Shown here: in pieces, positions 9,961-18,267 of the stretch | Numbering within the stretch: position 1 is the first letter of the stretch | Layout of the letters: the number at the start of each line of letters is the position of its first letter | Origin: Cryobacterium gelidum | GTDB lineage: Bacteria > Actinomycetota > Actinomycetes > Actinomycetales > Microbacteriaceae | NCBI RefSeq assembly: GCF_004403985.1 | Contig: NZ_SOHL01000027.1 | Location: forward strand, 186,373-250,372 | Direction of reading: 5' to 3' | Length of the DNA stretch: 64,000 bases | Position numbers and translations under genes: made by a program | Notes under the pieces: model-generated | The model's database searches: none | Told to the model about the DNA's origin: nothing | The model's input: the letters and a program-made list of their open reading frames with translations, nothing else

Positions 9961-9966
9961 TACTAT
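9961..9966 (+). promoter_or_regulatory. Candidate -10 of the blaI-like gene
   Basis: TACTAT fits TANNNT and ends seven nt before the ATG at 9974, which suggests a leaderless mRNA and decides between the ATG codons at 9965 and 9974. Confidence 0.5.
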
Positions 9967-9973
9967 GGATTGC

Positions 9974-10360
9974 ATGGGATCTTTGGGTGTGCTCGAGAGG
10001 CTGATGATGGATGTCCTGTGGGACTCCCCGACATCGTTGACGGCCAACGAACTCAGGCAGTCCCTGCTCAATCGCGACATTGCGTCCGCGCGACCGAAGC
10101 CCCTTGCGACGACGACCGTCTTGACGGTGCTGTCCAGGCTCGAAACGAAGGGCTTCGTCACCCGCGACCGCAGCGTTCGGCCCCACGCTTATACCGCCCT
10201 CATGACCCGGGCCGCTCACACGGCCGGCCTTATGCACGACGTGCTCGAGCAAGTACCCGACCGTCAAGCGGCACTGGTGCGCTTCATCGGAGGCGTCAGC
10301 CCCGAGGAGGCAGAGACCCTTCGCCAGCTGCTCGGCGTCGCAACGTCCGACAACTCCTAA
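9974..10360 (+). CDS. BlaI/MecI/CopY-family transcriptional repressor
   Basis: 128-residue winged-helix repressor of the penicillinase-repressor family. The N-terminus MGSLGVLERLMMDVLW matches the usual BlaI opening (SLG-LE--VMDVLW); TTTVLTVLSRLETKGFV is the recognition helix and wing, followed by a short C-terminal dimerisation part. An ATG at 9965 would add three residues. The adjacent M56 gene is the usual partner that relieves such repressors by proteolysis. It is divergent from cydABDC with two identical palindromes between, so it likely represses itself and perhaps cytochrome bd. The ligand or signal is not visible. Confidence 0.9.
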   Translation: MGSLGVLERLMMDVLWDSPTSLTANELRQSLLNRDIASARPKPLATTTVLTVLSRLETKGFVTRDRSVRPHAYTALMTRAAHTAGLMHDVLEQVPDRQAALVRFIGGVSPEEAETLRQLLGVATSDNS

Positions 10361-10378
10361 CCCCGCTCCAGCTGCGCC

Positions 10379-11368
10379 GTGATCACCGCCTCCGCCCTGC
10401 TCGGGGCCATCGCCGTGCTGCTCGCCTGGCCGGTGCCGCTGGCGCTGGCCCGATCACACTGGCCGGCCCGCTCCCCCGGCGTGGCACTCGTGCTGTGGCA
10501 AGCCATCGCCCTGTCCGGCGGTATTTCGATGATCGGCTCATTGCTGCTCTATGGCCTCATTCCCTTCGGCAGCCCCCTGAGGCAGGGCATCGTCGCCCTC
10601 GGCGGCGATCTTCGAACCGGCACTCTTCCGTCCGGCACGAGTTTCACCCACGTGCTCGCCCTGGGCGCTGCCCTTTTGCTCGGCACTCACCTGCTGCTGA
10701 ATCTGCTCGCGACCTTCGTTCGCGCCGAACGGCAACGCCGCCGGCACCACACCCTCATCACTCTGCTCAGCGATCCCCTGAACGGCCAGCCGGGAATGCG
10801 GGTCATCGACCATCCAGCGCCGGTCGCCTATTGCCTTCCCGGAGCCGGGCATTCGGCAACGGTTCTTTCGAATGGGCTGCTCCGACTGCTCGATGCCGAC
10901 CAACTACGCGCAGTGATCGCGCACGAACAGGCCCACCTCGTGCAACAGCACCACCTGGTATTGCTCGCCTTCAAGAGCTGGCACAGCGCGCTGCCGTGGT
11001 TTCCCATCGCCAATCGCGCCGAAAACGCCGTCGCTCTGCTGGTGGAGATGCTCGCCGACGACTACGCCCGCCGAGTCGTCGACGATCACACCCTCGCCCG
11101 CGCGATCGCGCTGGTGGGCTTCGCCCTGGCCGGTTTTGCCCCGAAACGCACGAGTGAAGCGGATGCGCTGGCTCCCGCCGCCGCATCCGCTTCCCTCACC
11201 CACGAGGTAGTGTCTGCCAAACCCGAGCATCCGGCGTATCAGGTGATGCCCCGCGTGGCACGGCTGGTCAACCCGGTCCAGCCGCTGCGCCACGCGGCCA
11301 CGGCCGGAGCTCTTACCGTGTCGGCGATGCTCCTGGCCGGGCCGGCGCTCATTCTGTTCGCGGCTTAG
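10379..11368 (+). CDS. M56-family (BlaR-like) membrane metalloprotease
   Basis: 329-residue polytopic membrane protein with a zinc-protease motif HEQAH at residues 182-186 and hydrophobic segments at about 1-22, 33-60, 92-112 and 305-328. It lacks the large extracellular penicillin-sensor domain of staphylococcal BlaR1. By family analogy it degrades or inactivates the adjacent BlaI-type repressor on a membrane signal. The start is GTG at 10379, 18 nt after the repressor stop, so the two form an operon. Its stop is 11 nt from the convergent osmoprotectant-binding protein gene. Confidence 0.88.
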   Translation: MITASALLGAIAVLLAWPVPLALARSHWPARSPGVALVLWQAIALSGGISMIGSLLLYGLIPFGSPLRQGIVALGGDLRTGTLPSGTSFTHVLALGAALLLGTHLLLNLLATFVRAERQRRRHHTLITLLSDPLNGQPGMRVIDHPAPVAYCLPGAGHSATVLSNGLLRLLDADQLRAVIAHEQAHLVQQHHLVLLAFKSWHSALPWFPIANRAENAVALLVEMLADDYARRVVDDHTLARAIALVGFALAGFAPKRTSEADALAPAAASASLTHEVVSAKPEHPAYQVMPRVARLVNPVQPLRHAATAGALTVSAMLLAGPALILFAA

Positions 11369-11379
11369 AACCGTTTCAG

Positions 11380-12303
11380 CTAGAGCAACTTCTCCTGGGT
11401 CAGCCAGGCCGTCGCGATCTTGTCGGCCGAGAGCTTGTCGTTGACGCTCTGCGAATTCAACTCGACCAGAGAGTCGGCCGTCAGTGCCGCACTGACCTTG
11501 TTGAGAATCCCCGCCGCGCTGTCATCGACCTTCTTGGAGACGACGGGCACGACGTTGTCCGGAAAGAACAGTCCGTCAGGGTCGGAGAGGGCGACCAGAT
11601 TGTCGGTCTTGATGTTCGGGTTGGCCGTGTAGATGTTAGCGAGCTGGATGTCGCCGTCGACGAGCGCCTTCACGGTCAGCGGTCCGCCGCTGTCCTCGAC
11701 CGGCACGAACCCGGCGATGTCAATTCCGTACTTCTCCTTCAAGGCAGTCGGCCCGTACGGACGGGTCTCCAGCTCTGAATTACCGCCGACGGTGATCGGT
11801 TCGGTGACGTTGGTCAGGGAGGCTACGTCGGTGAGGTTATACTTGCTCGCGAAAGCACCGGTGACGGTCCAGGAGTTCTGATCGGAGGCGTCCGCCTTGT
11901 CGAGAACCCGGAGGTTGTCGGGCAGGGCCGCCTGGAGTTCTGCGTAGGCCGCGTCACTGGTGCCACCGACGGCGTTCTTGTCGAGGGCCTGCAGAAGGCT
12001 CCCGGTGTATTCCGGGAAGACATCGATCTTGCCGCTTTCGATGTCGGGCAGGTAGACCTCGCGCTGACCGATCTGGAACTGTCGATCGACGGTGAAGCCA
12101 CCGGCTTCAAGTGCCTGGGAGTAAATTTCGGCGATGATCTCGTTGGAGTAATACGCCTGCGACCCGACCACGATGGTCGACCCGGCGGCACCACTCGACG
12201 GTTCCGCCAGGGGATCCCCCGACGCACACCCTGCGAGGGCTACGACGGCCCCAACCGCGACGGCGCCAATGAGCGTGAGTCGGCCTCTATGTGCTGTGAA
12301 CAT
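11380..12303 (-). CDS. Osmoprotectant (glycine betaine/choline) ABC transporter substrate-binding lipoprotein
   Basis: 307-residue extracytoplasmic solute receptor of the OpuBC/OsmF/ProX class. The signal peptide ends in lipobox LAGC with Cys26 as lipidation site; the mature part opens TIVVGSQAYYSNEIIAEIY and has the family stretch GKIDVFPEYTGSLLQAL. Last gene of the four-gene importer; its ATG at 12303 lies inside the permease gene (17-nt overlap). The substrate is inferred from family and operon; aromatic cage residues were not checked. Confidence 0.9.
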   Translation of the reverse strand: MFTAHRGRLTLIGAVAVGAVVALAGCASGDPLAEPSSGAAGSTIVVGSQAYYSNEIIAEIYSQALEAGGFTVDRQFQIGQREVYLPDIESGKIDVFPEYTGSLLQALDKNAVGGTSDAAYAELQAALPDNLRVLDKADASDQNSWTVTGAFASKYNLTDVASLTNVTEPITVGGNSELETRPYGPTALKEKYGIDIAGFVPVEDSGGPLTVKALVDGDIQLANIYTANPNIKTDNLVALSDPDGLFFPDNVVPVVSKKVDDSAAGILNKVSAALTADSLVELNSQSVNDKLSADKIATAWLTQEKLL

Positions 12304-13042
12304 TGCTGTTTCCTTCCTCGATGGTGGATTCCATCACCGGTCGGGATCGGGATGACCCGCCCGGGATATCTGTGGGGAGCCCCGCTGTCACACCGCGGGG
12401 AACGACCAACTTTTGTACGAGGGCGAACACACCCTCCAACACGATAGCGAGCAGGATCACCAGAATCGAGCCGCCCAGCATTTCGCCGTAGTCGCGGGTG
12501 CGCAGACCGGCGAACAGATAGCGGCCGAGCCCGAAATCGGCGACATACGCCGCGAGGGTGGCCGTTGCGACCACCTGCAGGGTCGCGGAGCGAAGGCCCC
12601 CAATGAGCAGGGGCAGCCCGAGCGGCAACTCGACCTTGAGCACGATCTGTGCCTCCGACATGCCCACGGCCCTGGCCGCATCGATAACTTTACGATCGAC
12701 GGCCTCGAATCCGGTGTAGGCACCGGCCAGAATGGGCGGAATGGCCAGCACGGTCAGCGCCACATAGGGGGCGTTCAAGCCGATACCCACCCACAGTGCG
12801 ACGAGGGTGAGCAGGCCCAGAGTGGGAATGGCCCGGAAGGCGCCCGAGGTTGCCACGGCGAACCCCCGGCCACGACCGGTATGCCCGATCAAGAACCCGA
12901 TCGGCACGGCGATCGCCGCTGCGATGACGAGGGTCACCAGTGTGAACAGCAGGTGTTGGGCCAGACGCGTGGGAATTCCGCCGGCGCCGACCCAATTCGC
13001 GGGGTCGCTCAACCAGGCCAGAGTGTCGATGAGAAAGCTCAT
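12287..13042 (-). CDS. Osmoprotectant ABC transporter permease (second)
   Basis: 251-residue integral membrane permease (BPD-type, OpuBB/BD family). MSFLIDTLAWLSDPANW opens the protein; several helices follow, and the cytoplasmic EAA-like loop is around GFEAVDRKVIDAARAVGMS. The ATG at 13042 overlaps the stop of the preceding permease in an ATGA arrangement. An upstream GTG in the same frame (13108) is less likely because it reads deep into the previous gene. It pairs with the 228-residue permease to form the channel. Confidence 0.9.
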   Translation of the reverse strand: MSFLIDTLAWLSDPANWVGAGGIPTRLAQHLLFTLVTLVIAAAIAVPIGFLIGHTGRGRGFAVATSGAFRAIPTLGLLTLVALWVGIGLNAPYVALTVLAIPPILAGAYTGFEAVDRKVIDAARAVGMSEAQIVLKVELPLGLPLLIGGLRSATLQVVATATLAAYVADFGLGRYLFAGLRTRDYGEMLGGSILVILLAIVLEGVFALVQKLVVPRGVTAGLPTDIPGGSSRSRPVMESTIEEGNSNVHST

Positions 13043-13725
13043 GTGGCTACCCCCGCGACGACGGCATCGCGTCGGGTCCGTGCGCCGCTCGCGGAGCGCC
13101 GGGTCCACGGCATCAACAGCCGTCCAAGCAGAACGAGCACCGCATCCAGGGCGAGGGCGAGCAGCACGGTGGCCACGATGCCGGCGATGATCTCGGCCTG
13201 GATTCCCCGTTGGAACCCGTCGGTGAACAAGCTGCCGAGGTTCTGAGCGCCGATCACCGCGCCGACCGTGGCGAGACTCACCGTGCTGACGGCCACCACG
13301 CGCAGGCCGGCCAGCAGAACGGGGCCCGCCAGGGGCAGCTCAACCTGCCAGAATGACGTCCATCCCGAAAAACCGACGGCCGTCGCCGACTGTTGCACGT
13401 CTCGGTCGACGGAACCGAGACCATCCGCGACCACCCGCACCATCAGGGCGACTCCGTAGAGAGTGAGCGCAATGATCAGGTTCAGTGGCGAGCGGATGCT
13501 GGTGCCCACGATAAAGGGCAGCACGATGAACAACGGCAGCGACGGAATCGCATAGAGCACTCCGACCGTCGTGAGAATGACCGCCCGGCTCGTGCGGTAA
13601 CGATGCGCCAGCCAGCCAAACGGGAGGGCGATGACGAAGCTGAGGAAGATCGAGGGCACGCTGAGTACGAGGTGATCGATTGTGCGATCCCAGATGAGGT
13701 CGAGATTTGACCAGATCCAGGTCAC
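13039..13725 (-). CDS. Osmoprotectant ABC transporter permease (first)
   Basis: 228-residue BPD-type permease, the other membrane half of the importer. It opens MTWIWSNLDLIWDRTIDHL; the EAA-like loop sits in DRDVQQSATAVGFSGW. The GTG at 13725 overlaps the ATPase gene stop (GTGA), and its own stop overlaps the next permease start, so all four genes are translationally coupled. Two permeases with one ATPase and one receptor is the OpuC-type arrangement. Confidence 0.9.
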   Translation of the reverse strand: MTWIWSNLDLIWDRTIDHLVLSVPSIFLSFVIALPFGWLAHRYRTSRAVILTTVGVLYAIPSLPLFIVLPFIVGTSIRSPLNLIIALTLYGVALMVRVVADGLGSVDRDVQQSATAVGFSGWTSFWQVELPLAGPVLLAGLRVVAVSTVSLATVGAVIGAQNLGSLFTDGFQRGIQAEIIAGIVATVLLALALDAVLVLLGRLLMPWTRRSASGARTRRDAVVAGVAT

Positions 13726-14630
13726 CGCGAATCCCCACCCTGCGCCGGAGCACCCGGCCCACGCGGACCGGCCTTTGATTCTCCAGTACCGACCGTTGAG
13801 GATGCGGTCGGCGAGCGGGAGCCGACGAGCACTCCGGCCAGGCGCCCTGTTCCGTCGACCACGATGTCGCCATCGCCGCGATTTTCGACGTGCAAAGACC
13901 TTTTGCCTCGATCCGCGCCGACGAACGTCGCCACGAACTCGTCGATCGGATTCGCCAGGATCTCGGCGGGGGTACCCACCTGGGCGACCTTGCCGCCGGT
14001 GCGCAGGATGACCACCCGATCGCCGAGCAGGAAGGCTTCGTCGATGTCGTGGGTGACGAAGACAACCGTCTTGCCGAGTTCGCGTTGCAGCCGCAGTAGC
14101 TCCTGCTGCAATTCGGCGCGCACGATGGGATCCACCGCGCCGAATGGCTCATCCATGAGCAGGATATTGGGATTGACAGCGAGCCCGCGTGCAACGCCAA
14201 CGCGTTGCTGCTGGCCGCCGGAGAGTTGGTTGGGATACCGATTGGCGAGGGATCGGTCCAGGCCCACCGTGTCCAGGAGCACGAGTGCCTCTTCGCGGGC
14301 TTTCCTTTTCGGCGTTCCCCGCAGCATCGGCACGGTGGCGACGTTGTCGACGACCCTGCGATGGGGAAGCAGCCCCGAGTTCTGCATGACGTAGCCAATT
14401 CCGCGTCGCAGCTGGACCGGCTCAAGGGTACCGATGTCGGCTCCATCAATGTCAATGGACCCGCTGGTCGGATCGACCATCCGGTTGATCATACGGAGCA
14501 GGGTCGTCTTGCCCGACCCCGAGGTTCCGACGAACACGGTGGTTTTGTGCGAGGGCAGCGCGAGGCTGAAGTCGTCGACGGCGAGGGTGCCATCGGGGAA
14601 TCGTTTGGTCACCGAGTGGAATTCAATCAT
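13722..14630 (-). CDS. Osmoprotectant ABC transporter ATP-binding protein
   Basis: 302-residue ATPase that powers the importer. Walker A is GTSGSGKTT, the signature LSGGQQQRVGVARGLA and Walker B ILLMDEPFGAVD. After the ABC domain there is a Ser/Gly/Pro-rich tail in place of the tandem CBS domains that sense ionic strength in OpuCA/OpuA, so osmotic gating may differ here. The ATG at 14630 begins MIEFHSVTKRF; a GTG-type extension of 25 residues has no family similarity. First gene of the operon. Confidence 0.92.
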   Translation of the reverse strand: MIEFHSVTKRFPDGTLAVDDFSLALPSHKTTVFVGTSGSGKTTLLRMINRMVDPTSGSIDIDGADIGTLEPVQLRRGIGYVMQNSGLLPHRRVVDNVATVPMLRGTPKRKAREEALVLLDTVGLDRSLANRYPNQLSGGQQQRVGVARGLAVNPNILLMDEPFGAVDPIVRAELQQELLRLQRELGKTVVFVTHDIDEAFLLGDRVVILRTGGKVAQVGTPAEILANPIDEFVATFVGADRGKRSLHVENRGDGDIVVDGTGRLAGVLVGSRSPTASSTVGTGESKAGPRGPGAPAQGGDSR

Positions 14631-14761
14631 CTTGGTGGCTCGCTCCTCGCATCGGGTCAACACAAAGCAGATGTTAACCCAATCACTATTCGCCGCAACT
14701 GGCAAAACCGATTACACACCGAGATTCATCCAGAAGCGAACCGGCCAGGCCCGCAGACAAC

Positions 14762-14793
14762 AAAAAAGCCGAGCGCCCGGTGGGTCGCTCGGC
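14762..14793 (-). terminator. Rho-independent terminator of the TetR gene
   Basis: An 8-bp stem GCCGAGCG/CGCTCGGC (14768-14775 with 14786-14793) is followed on the minus strand by a T-run (14762-14767). It lies 12 nt after the TetR-gene stop and also insulates the osmoprotectant operon. Confidence 0.85.
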
Positions 14794-14805
14794 TCTCAGT
14801 GGATG

Positions 14806-15483
14806 CTAGGACAACGCAGCGAGAAGGTGGAGTGCCTGCGGGCTGTAGAAGCGGTCGAGGTAGTCACGCAGCACCAAACGGCACTCGGTGATAAAGCGCT
14901 CGTCACCGACCGGGTCGGTGTGGAAGGCGCGGGCGAGCAGCGCGTCGGCCATCTCGACGGCGACTTCGAGTCGAAAGATCAGTTCCGCGCCGGCCGGCAG
15001 ATTGAATTCGTTCACGAGCACATCGGCGAGTCGGCGGGCGAAGAAATCAGCATCCGCAACGGCGTCGGCGGTCGGAGCGCCGTGGCGGTCGTCGAAATTC
15101 ACAATGCGAAAGCCGGGCTCCGTGCGGTACAGGCCCACAAATGCGGTGACAACACAGTCCACCGCGTCCCACCAGGAGGTGAGGGTGCTGGCGCCGAGCT
15201 CGTCGACGACACGCTGCCGAAAGCGCACCACGGCACGCTCGTGCAGGGCATGCAAGACGGCCACTCGGTCGGGGTAGTAGCGGTAGACCGTTCCGATGGA
15301 GGCACCGGCGCGTTCCGCGACCATCGCGGTCGTGATGCGGTCGAAACCGACCTCGTCCACCACGGCGGCAGCCGCATCGAGCAGACCGGACAGACGTGCA
15401 GCGCTGCGCTGCTGAATCGGCTCCGTGCGCACCTGCTGGAGTGCTGCACCGGTCTCATTACTTAGTAAGCCACCATGCGGCAT
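14806..15483 (-). CDS. TetR-family transcriptional regulator
   Basis: 225-residue regulator with an N-terminal helix-turn-helix at about residues 45-70 (ITTAMVAERAGASIGTVYRY, the canonical TetR motif) and a C-terminal all-helical ligand domain of unknown specificity. The ATG at 15483 has GGGGGA five nt upstream. It is divergent from the APP1-type phosphatase gene; the 96-nt spacer holds GGGT-aaa-ACCC at 15517-15527 and outer repeats ATCCCCC/GGGGGAT, possible but weak operators. It may control itself, the phosphatase or the adjacent importer; the sequence does not decide. Confidence 0.9.
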   Translation of the reverse strand: MPHGGLLSNETGAALQQVRTEPIQQRSAARLSGLLDAAAAVVDEVGFDRITTAMVAERAGASIGTVYRYYPDRVAVLHALHERAVVRFRQRVVDELGASTLTSWWDAVDCVVTAFVGLYRTEPGFRIVNFDDRHGAPTADAVADADFFARRLADVLVNEFNLPAGAELIFRLEVAVEMADALLARAFHTDPVGDERFITECRLVLRDYLDRFYSPQALHLLAALS

Positions 15484-15579
15484 TTATCCCCCTTGAAGAT
15501 ACGCCACCATCCTACGGGGTAAAACCCTATTCCCTCAGACTTGATGGGGGATGCACAGCAAGCATGGCAGAATGAGGGA

Positions 15580-16653
15580 GTGCCACAGTCCCCAGACGCA
15601 AAGCCGAACGCGCCCAGTCCCGTGCGAATCATGCACCGGGCGGCCCGCATCGAAGACTGGCTGCACGACCGCCGCGAATATTCGGCCCGCCGCCGCGGCT
15701 ACCAGCCGACCGTCATTCCCTACACCGGGTATGGCTCGACGGCGTGGGTGCGCATCCTCTGCCGAGTTCTCCTGACCAAACCAGACAAGCCCGCGAAACG
15801 CCAAAAGCGTCCCCGAGCGGATGGCCGTGACGCCGGCATTCGAGGCTGGCGCAGTTTCACGAGCGTGCCCGTCAATGATGTCACCGTCACGATTGAGATC
15901 GGTGGTCAGACGCATCACGTGCAGGCGGATCGCGGAGGGGTCGTCGATACCGTGGTCGCAGTGTCACTGACCGCCGGCTGGCACCTGGCCCGGCTGCACA
16001 CGGAATTCTCGGTGGTGGTCGAAGCCCCGCTATTCATCGTGGCACCCACGGTCGGCTACGGCGTTGTTTCCGACGTCGACGACACCGTGATGGTCACCAC
16101 TCTCCCCCGTCCGCTGCTGGCAGCCTGGAACACGTTCGTGCTCGACGAGCACGCCAGGGTCCCGACCCCCGGAATGGCCGTGTTCCTGGAACGATTGGCG
16201 TCGTTCACCCCCGGCGCTCCGGTCATCTACCTCTCCACCGGGGCCTGGAACGTGGCTCCCACGCTGTCGCGCTTTCTATCACGCAACCTCTACCCGGCGG
16301 GGGCACTGCTGCTGACCGACTGGGGGCCCACCCACGACCGCTGGTTCCGCAGTGGCAGTGCGCACAAACGAGAGAACCTGCGTCGGCTCGCCGAACAGTT
16401 TCCGCACATGCGCTGGATCTTGATCGGCGACGATGGCCAGCACGACGAGGCCATCTATAGCGACTTTCAGCGCGACTATCCGAACAGCGTCGCGGCCGTG
16501 GCCATCCGTCAGCTCTCTCCGAGCGAAGCAGTGCTCGCCGGTGGGCGTTCGCGAGACGCCGTCTTAATCGAGGGCGGCACCGCCGCCCCCTGGGTCTACG
16601 GTCCCGACGGATCGAGCCTCGCCAACCAACTCGCCGAGCACGGGCTGTTGTAG
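15580..16653 (+). CDS. APP1-family (DUF2183) phosphatase domain protein
   Basis: About 357 residues. The C-terminal half carries the phosphatidate phosphatase APP1 catalytic domain: GVVSDVDDTV gives the HAD-like DxDxT motif (Asp165, Asp167, Thr169 from the GTG start), then YLSTGAWN and LIGDDGQHD for motifs II and IV. Predicted substrate is a phosphorylated lipid such as phosphatidate, but bacterial members are little studied. Start uncertain: the GTG at 15580 is six nt after a -10-like CAGAAT (leaderless), while ATG at 15544 would add 12 residues. It shares a terminator with pyrD. Confidence 0.82.
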   Translation: MPQSPDAKPNAPSPVRIMHRAARIEDWLHDRREYSARRRGYQPTVIPYTGYGSTAWVRILCRVLLTKPDKPAKRQKRPRADGRDAGIRGWRSFTSVPVNDVTVTIEIGGQTHHVQADRGGVVDTVVAVSLTAGWHLARLHTEFSVVVEAPLFIVAPTVGYGVVSDVDDTVMVTTLPRPLLAAWNTFVLDEHARVPTPGMAVFLERLASFTPGAPVIYLSTGAWNVAPTLSRFLSRNLYPAGALLLTDWGPTHDRWFRSGSAHKRENLRRLAEQFPHMRWILIGDDGQHDEAIYSDFQRDYPNSVAAVAIRQLSPSEAVLAGGRSRDAVLIEGGTAAPWVYGPDGSSLANQLAEHGLL

Positions 16654-16683
16654 CCCCGCTGACGGGCTCGGACAGCGGGGCTA
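16651..16683. terminator. Bidirectional terminator between the APP1-type gene and pyrD
   Basis: Perfect 11-bp stem TAGCCCCGCTG/CAGCGGGGCTA with an 11-nt loop. The left arm begins with the stop codon of the plus-strand gene and the right arm ends with the stop codon of pyrD, so both genes stop inside the same hairpin. There is no strong T-run. Confidence 0.75.
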
Positions 16684-17718
16684 ACTGGCCGGTGCCAGGA
16701 TGCGGTCGAGCCCACGGTTGATCTGGCGGGCCCAGAGCGGACCGCGATAGAGGAACGCCGTGTAGCCCTGTACCAGGGTGGCGCCGGCAGTGAGGCGCTC
16801 GGCCACCTGGGCGGCCGTGTCCACCCCACCGACCGAGATGACACAAAATTCGGGCGGCACAACGGCGCGAATAAGCTGCAGGATCGCCAGGGACCGGGCG
16901 TGCAGCGGGGCGCCGGACAGGCCGCCGGCTCCGGCGGCGGCGATGGTGGCGGCATCCGTTCGCAAACCGGTGCGGGAGATGGTGGTGTTGGTGGCGATGA
17001 TGCCATCGAGGCCGAGCTCGACGGCGAGAGTGGCGATACGCGCGACTTCGGCATCGTCGAGGTCGGGGGCGATCTTGACGAGCAGTGGAGTGGCGCCGGC
17101 GGCACGCTTGACCGCGGTCAGCAGCGGGGCGAGCTGGTCGAGTTCCTGGAGTCCGCGCAATCCCGGCGTGTTGGGTGAGCTCACGTTGACCACGAGATAG
17201 TCGGCGAGGGCGGCGAGGGTCTCAGCGCTTCGCAGATAGTCGGCCGTCGCGTCCTCGACGGCTGTCACGCGGCTCTTGCCGATGTTGATCCCGAGTACGG
17301 GGCGCCCGGCCGCGGCACGCACCCGGGTCAGTCTGGCGACGGCCGCGGCAGCGCCATGGTTATTGAAGCCCATACGATTGATGACCGCGCGGTCGGCGAC
17401 GAGCCGAAACAGGCGTGGGGAGGGGTTACCCGGTTGGGCGACGGCGGTGAGCGTGCCGACCTCGACGTGTCCGAACCCGAGCTGGCCGAGGCCGAGCACG
17501 GCCTCGCCGTCCTTGTCGAAACCGGCGGCGACGCCGAACGGGGACGAAAAGTGCAGCCCCAGGGTGTTCACGCCCAGGTCAGTACGCGGACGAGTGAATC
17601 GGTGCACCAGACGCCCGATCCCCCAGGATGGCAGTAGCCGAATGACGGTGAAGGCGAAGTGGTGTGCGCGCTCGGGATCCATCCGGGTGAGCACGTATTT
17701 GAACAAGAGCGGATACAT
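16681..17718 (-). CDS. pyrD: Dihydroorotate dehydrogenase (quinone), class 2
   Basis: Oxidises dihydroorotate to orotate in pyrimidine synthesis and passes electrons to menaquinone at the membrane. 345 residues; the N-terminal YPLLFKYVLTRMDPERAHH helix region is the class 2 membrane-docking extension, followed by the FMN barrel with GFDKDGEAVLGL, NRMGFNNHG and VNVSSPNTPGLR (Ser as catalytic base). The C-terminal SVGGVDTAAQ binds FMN phosphate. It follows nrdR by 6 nt in the hisD-nrdR-pyrD operon. Confidence 0.96.
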   Translation of the reverse strand: MYPLLFKYVLTRMDPERAHHFAFTVIRLLPSWGIGRLVHRFTRPRTDLGVNTLGLHFSSPFGVAAGFDKDGEAVLGLGQLGFGHVEVGTLTAVAQPGNPSPRLFRLVADRAVINRMGFNNHGAAAAVARLTRVRAAAGRPVLGINIGKSRVTAVEDATADYLRSAETLAALADYLVVNVSSPNTPGLRGLQELDQLAPLLTAVKRAAGATPLLVKIAPDLDDAEVARIATLAVELGLDGIIATNTTISRTGLRTDAATIAAAGAGGLSGAPLHARSLAILQLIRAVVPPEFCVISVGGVDTAAQVAERLTAGATLVQGYTAFLYRGPLWARQINRGLDRILAPAS

Positions 17719-17724
17719 CGAACC

Positions 17725-18255
17725 CTACGGTTTGGTGGAGCTGGCGGGGGCGGTGCCGATCGGCGCGTCGCCGGCATCCGCTGCGGCGCCGCGAACTTTT
17801 GACCGGGCCGAGTGCTCGCGGCGCAGCTGCGTGATGGCGACCTCGAAATCGTCGAGCGAGTCGAAGCCCTGGTAGACGCTCGCGAACCGCAGATACGCCA
17901 CCTCATCGAGGTCCCGCAGCGGGGGCAGGATGGCCAGTCCGACGTCGTTGGCGTCGACCTGGGAGGCACCGGTCTGGCGGATGGTCTCCTCAACCTTCTG
18001 GGCCAGCATGGCGAGGTCGGAGTCGGTGACGGGTCGGCCCTGGCAGGCCTTGCGCACGCCGGAGACAATCTTCTCGCGGCTGAACTGTTCGACCACGCCG
18101 CTGCGCTTGATGATGTTCAGGCTGGCCGTCTCGGTGGTGCTGAAGCGGCGACCGCATTCCGGGCACTGCCGGCGGCGACGAATCGACAGTCCGTCGTCGC
18201 TCGTGCGCGAGTCGACGACTCGGGAATCGGGGTGGCGACAGAACGGGCAGAACAT
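17725..18255 (-). CDS. nrdR: Ribonucleotide reductase repressor NrdR
   Basis: 176-residue zinc-ribbon/ATP-cone repressor of ribonucleotide reductase genes. The N-terminus [17 protein letters not shown] with a second pair CPECGRRF gives the four zinc Cys; the ATP-cone follows from about residue 48 ([18 protein letters not shown]). The C-terminal tail after residue 150 is an Ala/Pro-rich extension. No nrd genes or obvious NrdR boxes were seen in the window. It lies between hisD (12 nt upstream) and pyrD. Confidence 0.96.
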   Translation of the reverse strand: MFCPFCRHPDSRVVDSRTSDDGLSIRRRRQCPECGRRFSTTETASLNIIKRSGVVEQFSREKIVSGVRKACQGRPVTDSDLAMLAQKVEETIRQTGASQVDANDVGLAILPPLRDLDEVAYLRFASVYQGFDSLDDFEVAITQLRREHSARSKVRGAAADAGDAPIGTAPASSTKP

Positions 18256-18267
18256 TATGGAACTAGC

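Noticed and set aside
15484-15579. Strong TetR operator between the TetR gene and the APP1-type gene
   Set aside because: GGGT-aaa-ACCC has only 4-bp arms and the ATCCCCC/GGGGGAT repeats are about 50 bp apart; noted in the TetR entry but too weak for a separate call.
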